A program made the translations under genes and the position numbers. A stretch of DNA of 34,624 bases from Chara braunii (Eukaryota > Streptophyta > Charophyceae > Charales > Characeae): assembly GCA_003427395.1 (NCBI GenBank), contig BFEA01000133.1, positions 1,638,801 to 1,673,424 of the forward strand, written 5' to 3'. The notes under the pieces were generated by a model that was given only the letters and a program-made list of their open reading frames with translations, searched no databases and was not told the DNA's origin. Of the stretch, positions 20,519 to 29,129 are shown piece by piece. Numbering within the stretch: position 1 is the stretch's first letter; each line of letters begins with the position of its first letter.

Positions 20519-21208
20519 TGTGACGCGCAACCTCACGCCTTGCGTTGTCTTTCGTTCGGAGTGCTAAGGGTGAAAGGGCCCCCCGAAAAACAGCAAGATG
20601 GGGTGTGCCAAGGATTCTTGGAAAATTGAGTGCGGGGACACAAAAGGAACTGAAATCCCCCGTGTTGGTCTGATGAAGTGAGAGATCTGGTTGGCGGCGA
20701 TGTGGGTTTTGAGGCGACGCGCGCGCGGGATAAGTGACGCGAGGACGTTTAAATTCAATCCATAAAATATTGTCGGACCTCCCAACGGGCCACGACTCGG
20801 CGTTTGGAGTAAAAGGGAGCGGGTACGTGTTTAGTATCCCGTTTTTGCAGTAGCTCCCGACGTCATATATTACACAATTCTGAATCCGACGTGGACGGTC
20901 TTAATCGCGTGGCCCTTTTCTTGTGCTCATCCTCATTCCGTGTTCGGTAGTGGAACCCCTTTGATTGGTAGTGGTCGAGGCGTTGGCAATCACTACACAA
21001 GGTGTTAGGCCAATGGAGCGCTACTGCCGACCACGGGATGACGATCAACTCGTTAAATGGTAATAGCAGCGAGTACGGCGGAAAATGTGTATCGACGATG
21101 ACAAACCCAATGCCGACAAACCCAGAACACCGATTTTCGGGAGGGAAGTAATATTGTTCACTGATCTTGGCGACGGGCCGACGGCTTCTCGTATGTCCCA
21201 CTCACACC

Positions 21209-21325
21209 ATATTTTCCAAAACAAAGTTGTGCGGCCGCGTGGGAGCCTTTGCTTCTTCCTTTCTGATATTTACGAAATTTTGTACGTTTTGGATATAGCA
21301 TATGTGTTTTGGTTGATTTTATGAA
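21209..21325. other. ~117 bp insertion in the 3' LTR
   Basis: The other two LTR copies run directly from CCCACTCACAGAT into a CGCGT segment and then CCTCGTTAT. Here an AT-rich segment (CCATATTTTCC to GATTTTATGA) sits between these blocks. It has no clear inverted ends and its origin is unknown. Confidence 0.6.
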
Positions 21326-21353
21326 TATGACGCGTCCTGTCCTCGTTATATGG

Positions 21354-23245
21354 TGTCGAGCGCATCAGTCCCGCACGGGGACCCTCCCGGCCGCGTCACG
21401 CAAAATTTGGCAGGACTTGTCGCGGAGAGCGTTGTTTGCCGCTCCGGTCGAGTGCACTAGCCGTACCTCTCGCGGACCCCTACGACAGGACAAGGTCACG
21501 CGAGGCACCGCTACCTCCACCTGCGGGAGTTGTCACCATCCCTTAGGTGGGCATATCCCCGCCAAGCTACTGAACCACATGTGAGGGTTTTTCTTATGCA
21601 ATTGCAGAGGTGGCCCAGCCGAGGGCGTTTCTCGTTCGCTGTAGAATTGGGGGTACGCGCGGTCAACGCCCAAAATCGAACCTGTACACGAATCGATGCA
21701 CTGGGGGGCTGACGTCCCAAATACGATTCGACGTCGGTCGACTAAGACGCATCCCACATACCACGTGTTACACCACAACACTCACACACATGGAAGGACA
21801 CAAACAAAATAACACAACAACACAACAATACAACAACCCTCCTACTTGCTTCAGTATCCGACCCATAACTTTCTGATGCAAATATCGGATAGGAGTCGCG
21901 CGCGAGGCTTAGTATAAAACCGCGTGGACGCAGGGCTAACTCATATCGATTCGCAATGCAAGCGTACGCAGGCGGTATATCGATCTTTCATTTCGCCATA
22001 TTCCTCCTTCCTCACCACCGTCTCCTGTAGTTTCTGCTAATGTACCTGGCGCAAAATCACGCCTAGGTACATCTACCACTTGCACACTAGTATAGCTGCC
22101 CGCTCCTACGAGTGCCCCTCCTCCCGCCTTGCTCCTACTCAGTCGTAGCTCACCATCCCTCAACCGCGACGAGCTTGCTCACACTCAAACCTCTCACATA
22201 GGATCGTGGGTAACGGTCGGCGGATCCCCTGGCTGCACCTCACTTCCGCTCTGACCGCCCGGTAGGAAACTTCGAAGGGAAACGGGCCGACTGAAGAGAA
22301 ATTCAGAGTGAGTTACCCAACCACTAGTCGGTCCGATTAGTCCTTCGCCCCTATATCCAAGTCAGGGGAACGATATGCATGACAGTACGGCTGCGGGCTT
22401 CCAAAACAGCGTTCTCCTTCGTCGCGCTCACACACAAAAAGAAAAAAAAGACTTCTCGTTCCTTATATGCATGTCATGCTTGCGCAGGGGCCATGCTAAT
22501 CTTCTCTGTATCATTCCCATTTTAACGGATGTCCCGAAGGACTGTTTTTTGGGAGGAGACTCGAAATTGTCGGGTTTGCCGTCTTGGGACAGCCTGCCTT
22601 ATTTGGGTTTGGACATAGGTCCGTAGTCCAACAGTTCAGTGGTGTTATCCACTGAACAAGGCTCTCGGGTTAATCCTAACCCCGGATCTAGTGCCGCCGT
22701 TCGACCAAGTTCAGAACCAGAACAAAAACAAAAAAGATTAGGAAATAATATAAAATAATAATAATAATAATAATAAAACTTAAGAAAAGTTTTTTTTTTT
22801 TTTTTTTTTTTTGGGAAGCGGGAAAGGGGTTTCGGACCATTCTGAATTGATTGGCAGCGTCGGGATTGCTATCTGCGCAGTGATTTGCTCGATTGAGGGT
22901 GCAGATGCTGCGCGACCCGTATGAAAGGTTTGGATATGGCAATACGTCCTCTCATATCTAAGGGAAGATTCACCCTCGGTTTACTTGTATATCAGAACGT
23001 GTTTTTGTAGTAGACTCATTTTGGTCTTGCTCATACTGTCGATGAAAGCCGCCTCCCGCTATATCTCCTTCGACATGGGTGGAGGTAAGCGGTGCCTCGC
23101 GTGACCCTGTCCTGTCGTAGGGGCTCGCGAGAGGTACGGCTGGCGTACTCGCCGGAGCGGCAAACGCTCTCCGCGACAAGTCCTTGAAAATCCAGCGTGA
23201 TGGCGCGGCCGGGAGGGTCCCCGTGTGGGACCGATGCGCTCGACA
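21354..23245. mobile_element. Nested 1.9 kb element with ~170 bp TIRs
   Basis: The left end TGTCGAGCGCATCAGTCCC (21354) and the right end, inverted TGTCGAGCGCATCGGTCCC (23245), continue as inverted repeats for about 167 bp (21354-21520 and about 23079-23245), with several mismatches and small gaps. Comparison with the uninterrupted LTR at 33918-33934 gives the empty site CGTTATACGGGAAG. The insertion is flanked by ATGG on the left and ACGG on the right, consistent with a 4 bp target duplication with one C-to-T change. No transposase is encoded. The interior holds a U6-like sequence (22450-22542, minus), a 9 bp-stem hairpin (22633-22656), an AAT run (22754-22775) and a T-run (about 22790-22812) that could be the A-tail of a minus-strand retroposon. 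I cannot assign a superfamily. Confidence 0.8.
22450..22542 (-). ncRNA. U6 snRNA-like sequence in the nested element
   Basis: On the minus strand it begins GTCCTTCGGGACATCCG and continues GTTAAAATGGGAATGATACA. It keeps the core GAGAAGATTAGCATGGCCCC and TGCGCAAG, with intact ACAGAGA and AGC elements. The 3' part diverges (GACATGCATATAAGGAACGAGAAG) and is followed by a run of eight Ts (22442-22449), a suitable Pol III terminator. No TATA is visible 20-30 bases upstream, so expression is uncertain. It may be a diverged U6 gene or a captured pseudogene. Confidence 0.75.
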
Positions 23246-23885
23246 ACGGGAAGGGGCGAAGAGGAGCAACGGGAGGCTGGCGCCTAGTCGGGTTGAGCCC
23301 GTTAGTCCACATGGCAAACAATCAGGAATATTTTAACCATTCATCGCGTGCAATCCAATCGGAACAAAAGACATGAGAAAAATAGAGGGTTCGGAGAAAG
23401 AAAAAGAAAAACTCATGTGTGGCGAGACGCGACCGCCATTTCCTGGTTAGATCGTACGTGGCGAAATCGCATACGTACTCGCGACACTTCTTCGATAATC
23501 GCAAATCAAAGCATCCAGTGGCACGCACTTCCAAATCCCAACAACATTGCCCCTGCCATCAACTCGTCCTAATCAAGATGGGTTTCGTACCCGTTCATTC
23601 CCATCTTTCACGCATGCATTCACTGTGGAAGGTGTGAAAATGGCAGTCATGCAATTTTCCAACAAGGTGGCGTTAAGGGAAGGATCCTTAATGGTTGATA
23701 CATGCGCATCCACCATTCACAAAACAAAACCCATTAGATCGGGGGACTACCCAAGAAACTAATGGAAGAGTTCCGGAATAAATCATTCCAACACAGTCAT
23801 CATACTCATTCCATCACACGCCAACTTTTGACCCATTACGTAGAACCATCCACATCACGGAAGAAGGAGAAGGAGAAGTGCGACA

Positions 23886-24250
23886 NNNNNNNNNNNNNNN
23901 NNNNNNNNNNNNNNNNNNNNNNNNNNNNNNNNNNNNNNNNNNNNNNNNNNNNNNNNNNNNNNNNNNNNNNNNNNNNNNNNNNNNNNNNNNNNNNNNNNNN
24001 NNNNNNNNNNNNNNNNNNNNNNNNNNNNNNNNNNNNNNNNNNNNNNNNNNNNNNNNNNNNNNNNNNNNNNNNNNNNNNNNNNNNNNNNNNNNNNNNNNNN
24101 NNNNNNNNNNNNNNNNNNNNNNNNNNNNNNNNNNNNNNNNNNNNNNNNNNNNNNNNNNNNNNNNNNNNNNNNNNNNNNNNNNNNNNNNNNNNNNNNNNNN
24201 NNNNNNNNNNNNNNNNNNNNNNNNNNNNNNNNNNNNNNNNNNNNNNNNNN
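23886..24250. other. Assembly gap (365 Ns)
   Basis: Unknown bases inside the 3' LTR. Frames called through it are meaningless. In the solo LTR the corresponding part carries the minisatellite at 18523-18664. Confidence 0.99.
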
Positions 24251-24313
24251 AGCCACTACTTCCCGGAAGCTGCCCAATGAATTGAGAGAGAGTTTTGCAG
24301 GGGCGCCAACAAA

Positions 24314-24320
24314 ATTTATA
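24314..24320 (-). promoter_or_regulatory. TATA box of the 3' LTR
   Basis: TATAAAT on the minus strand lies at the same LTR position as TATATAT at 18289 in the solo LTR, upstream of the conserved CTTCCGGGAAGTAGTGGCT. Confidence 0.5.
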
Positions 24321-25475
24321 GCTGCGAGACGAGAGAGAGACGCGGGGAAAAGCGAAGGGTGAGGCAGGGGAGGGTATAGGAGAGTTTGGGAGTGACCGCC
24401 CATCGAAAGCCATGTTGACACCCTCCTAACTCGACCTTAGCCAATCAGCATCGTCGCGCAGTAAGAACTTACATGGCGCTTCTCCTTGGCTAGATGGGGA
24501 GAGAGGATCGACTGGGTTTTCGAGCGCGGATCTTAAAGCGGGAAGAAGAGGAGCGCGAAGGGTAGCAGGAAACGGGTCCAAGATTCAGATGATCAAGAAG
24601 GAGAAAAAAGGCGCACGCTGAGAAGGGGAGGGAAAAACAGTTACAGGGGGCGGGGGCGAGAAAGCGTGTGCGCGCGAAGAAGGACAGTGAGAGGAGCGCA
24701 AGGGAAGCAGGAGGAGGGAGCTTGCTTGCATGGCGCTGATTAGGTAAGGGGAATGGGCACCAAGACAGTTGCAGTCTTTTCCAATCCTATGCTAGTTCAA
24801 AAATTGAAAGTACCATATCCGCGCGCAAAACAGGCGCGGGAAAGAAAGTCTTTCGTGCATCCATATTCCTACAAGAATTCCCAGAGTTTTCAAGGTCGAG
24901 GGCGAGAGCATTTGCGCGTGGAAGGTCGCGCGGCATTCCGATAATTCCGGGATTTCTAGCTGCCGAGCCACATTCCAAGCGCACTTGCTAAGACGCGCGA
25001 AATTTTCATGCATTTTCAATCAAGACGACTAAAAAAAAAACGAAAAAAAAAAAGAACTGACAGATTCTCGCAAGGTACCTTTAATCGGGCACAGACAGAG
25101 AGGGTAGGGGGCGGGGGGGGTCTTGGGGTCGAATTGTACATATCTGGATGCAGAGAAAACACGGGAAAAAGGAAGGGGTCCGAAAGATGGCGCAGGTCCG
25201 AAAGCTAGTACGTCACATATGTGACGCGCAGGGGGTTCCAAAATTATGCGATGTCCTGATTGCATGCCATGGCGAAGAAGGGAAGAAGGGGATGAGAGGA
25301 TGCATGAGGAACCAAGCGTATCAGCAGGTAATTGGGCCAGAGATCTCGTTGACGCCAACTTCAATTGCAATCTCCTCGTAAGTCTGCTGGCTCGAACTGC
25401 TGGGACCGCCGAAGATCGTCCAGGTGACGCCATCATCGTCCGCGGATTCTCCGTGTGCTCTGCACCCTTGCCTCG

Positions 25476-26069
25476 TTATTGGAAGTCTGCCCGACGGTAG
25501 TCGACAAGGAGGGGATGATGGAGGGGTCGGGGCCAATCAGATGGGAGCGGAAGGAAATAATCCTCCGCTTCATCACCGAGATCGACGAAACGTACGATCC
25601 GATGTGCGCGGGGGAAACGATGATTGGGTCGACATAGGGAAAGGAGGTAGTCAGGGTATAAAGAGGGAATAGTGCGGAGGACGTTATCCTGTAGGGACTC
25701 GTAGTCCTCCATAGCAGGAAAGGTGCCGGATACGACACAGTACAACTCCATGTGGTTGAACTGCGCCCATGCAACAGTAAAGAGGAGGATATTGAGAGGG
25801 AAGGAGGGGGATTGATGGGGGAAGACCGTGCAAAGGAGGCGGGCGGCGAAGTGATGGCAGAATGCGCGGTTGGCGAAGACGCGATAGATTAGAGGGAATT
25901 CAAGGTGGGGGAGAGGTCGAAAACGGAGGAAATCAAGGGGGCGGCGGCAGAAGGGACGAGGACGGTACGTCCGGGCCAGGAGGAGGACGGGGACGAAGCG
26001 CGGAGGGGGCGGAAGCGGCTGGAGAAGGTGAGTGAGGGCGGTGGCGCCGCCGGGGAGTTGGTGCGCCAT
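25476..26069 (-). CDS. Accessory ORF near the 3' LTR, unrecognised
   Basis: I do not recognise this protein. From the ATG at 26069 (MAHQLPGGATALTHLLQ) it runs about 197 residues without a stop and ends YRRADFQ. The first third is Pro/Arg-rich, the middle is mixed (RAFCHHFAARLLC), and the end is acidic and aromatic (FVDLGDEAEDYFLPLP). There is no signal peptide or clear membrane span, so it is not evidently an envelope protein despite lying between integrase and the 3' LTR, where env genes sit. It overlaps the proline-rich tail of the previous frame (25933-26874). It could be a captured host fragment or an element-specific accessory gene; only its open length and position support it. Confidence 0.4.
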   Translation of the reverse strand: MAHQLPGGATALTHLLQPLPPPPRFVPVLLLARTYRPRPFCRRPLDFLRFRPLPHLEFPLIYRVFANRAFCHHFAARLLCTVFPHQSPSFPLNILLFTVAWAQFNHMELYCVVSGTFPAMEDYESLQDNVLRTIPSLYPDYLLSLCRPNHRFPRAHRIVRFVDLGDEAEDYFLPLPSDWPRPLHHPLLVDYRRADFQ

Positions 26070-26874
26070 CGTGCCGGCTAGCAGCGTCCGAGGGCACAAC
26101 GGGATTCAAGGCCGATCCTGTTTGAGTGAGCGGCGGTTCTTGCGAGGCTTCCCGGGGTTCAGGCACTGATGCCTCTCCTTGTTACTGAGAGGTCGACCGG
26201 GCTTCTGACTCCTCCTCCTCCGATAGTCCAGCGATGGCTATGCGACTTGGATCGTCGTCTGATGGCAACTCTCCGTTCTCTTGATGCGCTTGTCAAAACT
26301 CGTTGAAGTCGAAATTGTCGGGTGCAAGCTCGTCCAGGTCCAAATAACACCTGGCTGTCGGATCATGGTCGCTCAAATACCGTCCATAATCCTCCGTACA
26401 GTTTGCCCAGATTACGGTTGGCGTCAACTTCCTTTCCAGAGTTTCAGGTCCCGCCTGCTTCGGATCGCTTGGATTGTAGGAGATGATGTTCGTCGGTAGA
26501 TCGTCGACGAGCTGCGACAAAAAGGTGAGAAGTTCGTAGGTGACAGTGGCTCGTCCTCCCTTGGCAATCTCTCCACACAACAATCCTACCAACGTACCGT
26601 CGGTATCAGACTCGTTCGGCCACAACTGCGCTAGTACCAACGAGATCTCGTGAGAGTGCTTCAATTCCTGATTGCTATAGTACCGAGACCAGTGGCACCT
26701 CACCGTGAGCATACACATACTAACCGTTGCGAACTCAGTCCACTTGCGAATGTAGGCAGAACTGAATGGGAGGGTGGAGGAGGGGTGGATTTCTAGAGTG
26801 AGGAGGGGGTTCGCCCAGGATGGCCAGATGATTGGGAGGTCGGAGGGAAGAGAGAAGGTGGAAAAACGATTCAT
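25933..26874 (-). pseudogene. Accessory ORF downstream of integrase, broken
   Basis: An ATG at 26874 opens a 193-residue frame ending LDELAPDNFDFNEF. In the same frame, past a TGA (26293-26295) and a TAA near 26187, it continues as a Glu-rich then Pro/Ser-rich stretch to 25933. The N-terminal part looks like a folded protein (HEISLVLAQLWPNES, TYELLTFLSQLVDDLPTN), followed by an acidic linker and a proline-rich tail. No family is recognised. It lies in sense orientation between integrase and the 3' LTR, so it would be on the element's genomic transcript. The two in-frame stops suggest decay of a once longer protein. Confidence 0.45.
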
Positions 26875-27122
26875 CGGCGCTCAGGGTAGGGATGAAGATA
26901 GGGGAGAGGGCGAGAGGGGCGGTTAGTAGCGCTGGTCCAGAGGGAGAAGGTGTCAATACAATCAGTCCCCACTACTTGTCATCTTGGCTAGGCCAGTCGC
27001 TGCCGCCAATCAACTGCCAACTCTTGTCCCCACCTGTAGAGATCAGTCACCACTGCATCGCGCTGCTGCACGCCGATAGTACACAGATCGCCGCTTAAGG
27101 CTACTACCACCGTTACGTCGCT

Positions 27123-27356
27123 CTAAGCCGATCGCGAGAAGCGCCGAACTCCCAAAGCTTCCGCTAAGACGACTGCTGAACCTCGATCGGTTGATATTGT
27201 GATCTCCACAGCAGCACACCAAGCTCCGTCGCCAAAGAGTTGCGTAAATCGGAGAAGATCGAGACTAAGACGGGGATGCGCGAATTGGTGAAATTGCAAC
27301 AGGGTTCGAGGTTGGAGGAGCTGAGCAGGAAGGGCTGGCTCAATGATTAAGCTCAT
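27123..27356 (-). CDS. Small ORF overlapping the integrase stop
   Basis: A 77-residue frame begins at an ATG that overlaps the integrase TGA as ATGA (27353-27356). This is the classic arrangement for coupled termination and re-initiation. The sequence (MSLIIEPALPAQLLQPRTLL, later FTQLFGDGAWCAAVEITI) has no known domain. The overlap may be chance, given the decay elsewhere in the element. Confidence 0.3.
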   Translation of the reverse strand: MSLIIEPALPAQLLQPRTLLQFHQFAHPRLSLDLLRFTQLFGDGAWCAAVEITISTDRGSAVVLAEALGVRRFSRSA

Positions 27357-27727
27357 GGCGAAGGCGAGGGGGAGGTAGATGCAGACGAAGGAGAGGAAAC
27401 AAGTTCTTCGGTCGCATCGGATGGAGAAGATAGAGATGGGTTAAGGTTCTCAGAAGGAGGGAGAGGACGAAGGTAGGAAGTGTGGCGAGCGATGGGGAGG
27501 GAGCTATGGCTGGCTCTGGCTTCGGGCGCGATGCGCACCGTGTTAGCTCTGTTGGGACCGAGCTCTACGATGCGGAAAAAGCCAGAAAACTTGAAAGCGA
27601 GTTTGTGGTCGCGTGCACATTTGCGTACCTGCACCAGATCCCCTAACTTATATTGGTGTTGTGGGCCCGCATTCCCGTTCCAGGCCTCGTAGCTACGGAC
27701 CTGCCTACCGTGGGCCAGTTCGGTCAT
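27353..27727 (-). pseudogene. Integrase C-terminal domain
   Basis: The frame contains YKLGDLVQVRKCARDHKLAF, then KFSGFFRIVELGPN and NTVRIAP. This is the SH3-like GPY/F-type DNA-binding domain at the end of Ty3/gypsy integrases, here with GFF in place of GPY. A Ser/Pro-rich tail follows to the stop at 27353. No chromodomain is visible after it. The frame differs by one base from the integrase core upstream (27705-28214), so a frameshift near 27710-27730 separates them. The HGRQVRSYEAWNG segment before the domain fits the usual linker. Confidence 0.75.
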
Positions 27728-28214
27728 TTTGTCTTTTCCGGGCCAGTTTAGGAATGGCCATTTCCATTAAATCCGCATATCTCTTGGTTTTGGCCTTAAG
27801 GGCCGCACGCGTGTCCCAACTCCCTTTGTCGGCAATTTCTGCGGTACCCCGATTGTCGACACATGGGAGGTTATTAGTTCGAAGCTGGAAGGGGGTGAAC
27901 CCTGTGGACTCATGAGGGGTGGCTCGGTGAATTCCGACGATTTGATAGACTATCTCGGGCCACAAACGCGTGTCGCGGGCTGCTAAGTTCTTACAGAGGG
28001 CGGTCTTAATCATGCGATTCGCATTCTCTGCCAGCCCGTTCGATTGGGAAACATGGGGAGCGGTGTGTCGGAGCGTAACGTCTTGACGCATTAGTAATTC
28101 CTCTACCTCACCTTTAAATTCCGATCCATGATCGGTAAGAATCTCCTCTGTATCTAGGCGGGTATTGAGGAATCGGTCGATGTATGTGGCTATCTCTGAG
28201 GCCTTTCGGGTTTT
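27705..28214 (-). pseudogene. Integrase catalytic core, C-terminal half
   Basis: This continues in the frame of the upstream integrase after the TGA at 28215-28217. It holds the second catalytic Asp in LTDHGSEF (codon 28131-28133) and the catalytic Glu in SNGLAENANR (codon 28026-28028), about 34 residues apart, the D,D-35-E spacing of retroviral-type integrases. The stretch after it (LWPEIVYQIVGIHRATPHES, then TGFTPFQLRTN) is typical of Ty3/gypsy. All three acidic residues survive, so inactivation comes from the stop and frameshift, not from loss of the active site. Confidence 0.9.
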
Positions 28215-29129
28215 TCAAGGATAGACTTCGATATATTTCGAGAAATGATCGATCAACACCAAGAGAATGGAGTATTCGCAGCGGTTGGGGCCAGGTGGCA
28301 CATCTATATCAGTTGTGTCCATATTGACCCGCTGGAACTGCCGTTCTACCTCTGTAGGGACTATTGTATTTGGCCCACGGAGGGGCGCGCAGTCGACAGC
28401 ACAGACTGAACAGTTAGCGACCACATGCTTCACATCGTCACGAATATTAGACCAAAGCCATCGATTTTGGTCGAGAGTTGCCTCGGTGACACATATCGTG
28501 AAATGAGCGGTCTGTTCTTCGTGCGAGGACCTAGTCCAGTCATATCTTTGAAAAGGGTAGGGAACCGTCAGCCATAGTCCCGATCCGTCCATCTTACGCT
28601 TTTCTAAATGTCCGTTGATCCATCGAAAATCTCTGGATCTTTCGGTAGCCCGACGTCTGTCATGCTTAGTGAGATGGTCCAATGGTAGGCCTGCTAATTT
28701 AGCTAATAAGATTTTATCTGTCCATACCTCCGCTCGTCGGTATTTCTCGTCATATTCAGAGCCGTCTGTTCGGGCGGCCTCGAATCGAACCTCAGTAGGG
28801 AGTTTGTCCGTCCTACACAGGGGGCACCTCCATTCCTTGCTACTTGTTCTGTATCGAACGCATGCACCATGCGCACGATTGACACACGTGGCACAGTTCA
28901 CCCAATCGGCGAATCCAGATTCAAAGGGGTAATAGTTTACTCCGTAAACTCGTGAAATACACGTGCAAAAATAACAAAATTTGTCCGGGAGAGTGGCAAG
29001 AAAGTCCGAATGGGCGAGAGGATCAGAAGAGGTGGGAGAGACCGAGTCAGGGGGAGTTTCATCGTTCCGAGAGCCGAGAATTGGGAAGTGAAGGAGAGGT
29101 AGGGTCGGGTACACGTGTCCACTTAGCCC
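28215..29129 (-). pseudogene. PHD-type finger fused to integrase N-terminus
   Basis: This frame follows RNase H in the -1 phase. Counting from the GTG at 29114, residues 47-100 form a complete C4HC3 cluster: C47, C50, C74, C77, H82, C85, C97, C100, with Trp two residues before C97 (EWRCPLC), as in PHD fingers, which in other proteins read histone tails. Residues 198-238 give the integrase zinc-binding H-H-C-C (H198, H204, C235, C238). The catalytic core then begins, with the first Asp at 266 (VNMDTTDI), and runs to a TGA after EVYP. The first 45 residues are Ser/Pro-rich. A finger at this position is unusual; chromoviruses carry chromodomains at the other end. RING-CH is an alternative C4HC3 reading, but the Trp favours PHD. 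Confidence 0.8.
28815..28976 (-). other. PHD-like C4HC3 zinc finger
   Basis: The eight ligands are spaced C-x2-C-x23-C-x2-C-x4-H-x2-C-x11-C-x2-C, with Trp at the -2 position of the seventh ligand. All ligands are intact although the surrounding gene is broken. Confidence 0.75.

Larger units (their letters stand above)
20519..25217 (-). repeat. 3' LTR (copy A), interrupted
   Basis: On the minus strand the LTR starts TGTGACGTACTAG at 25217 and ends GCGCGTCACA at 20519, matching the solo LTR termini. It is longer than 2.1 kb because it contains a 1892 bp inverted-repeat element (21354-23245), an extra segment of about 117 bp (21209-21325) absent from the other two copies, and the 365-N gap. Bases just outside the two ends do not match each other, as expected if this is one LTR of a larger element rather than a solo LTR. 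Confidence 0.8.

Noticed and set aside
23762-24421. Long open frames across 23886-24250
   Set aside because: They consist mostly of Ns.
20519-25217. This LTR as an independent solo LTR
   Set aside because: Flanking bases do not form a target duplication, and it lies in the same orientation as the 5' LTR at the expected distance behind integrase. The 10% divergence keeps the alternative open.
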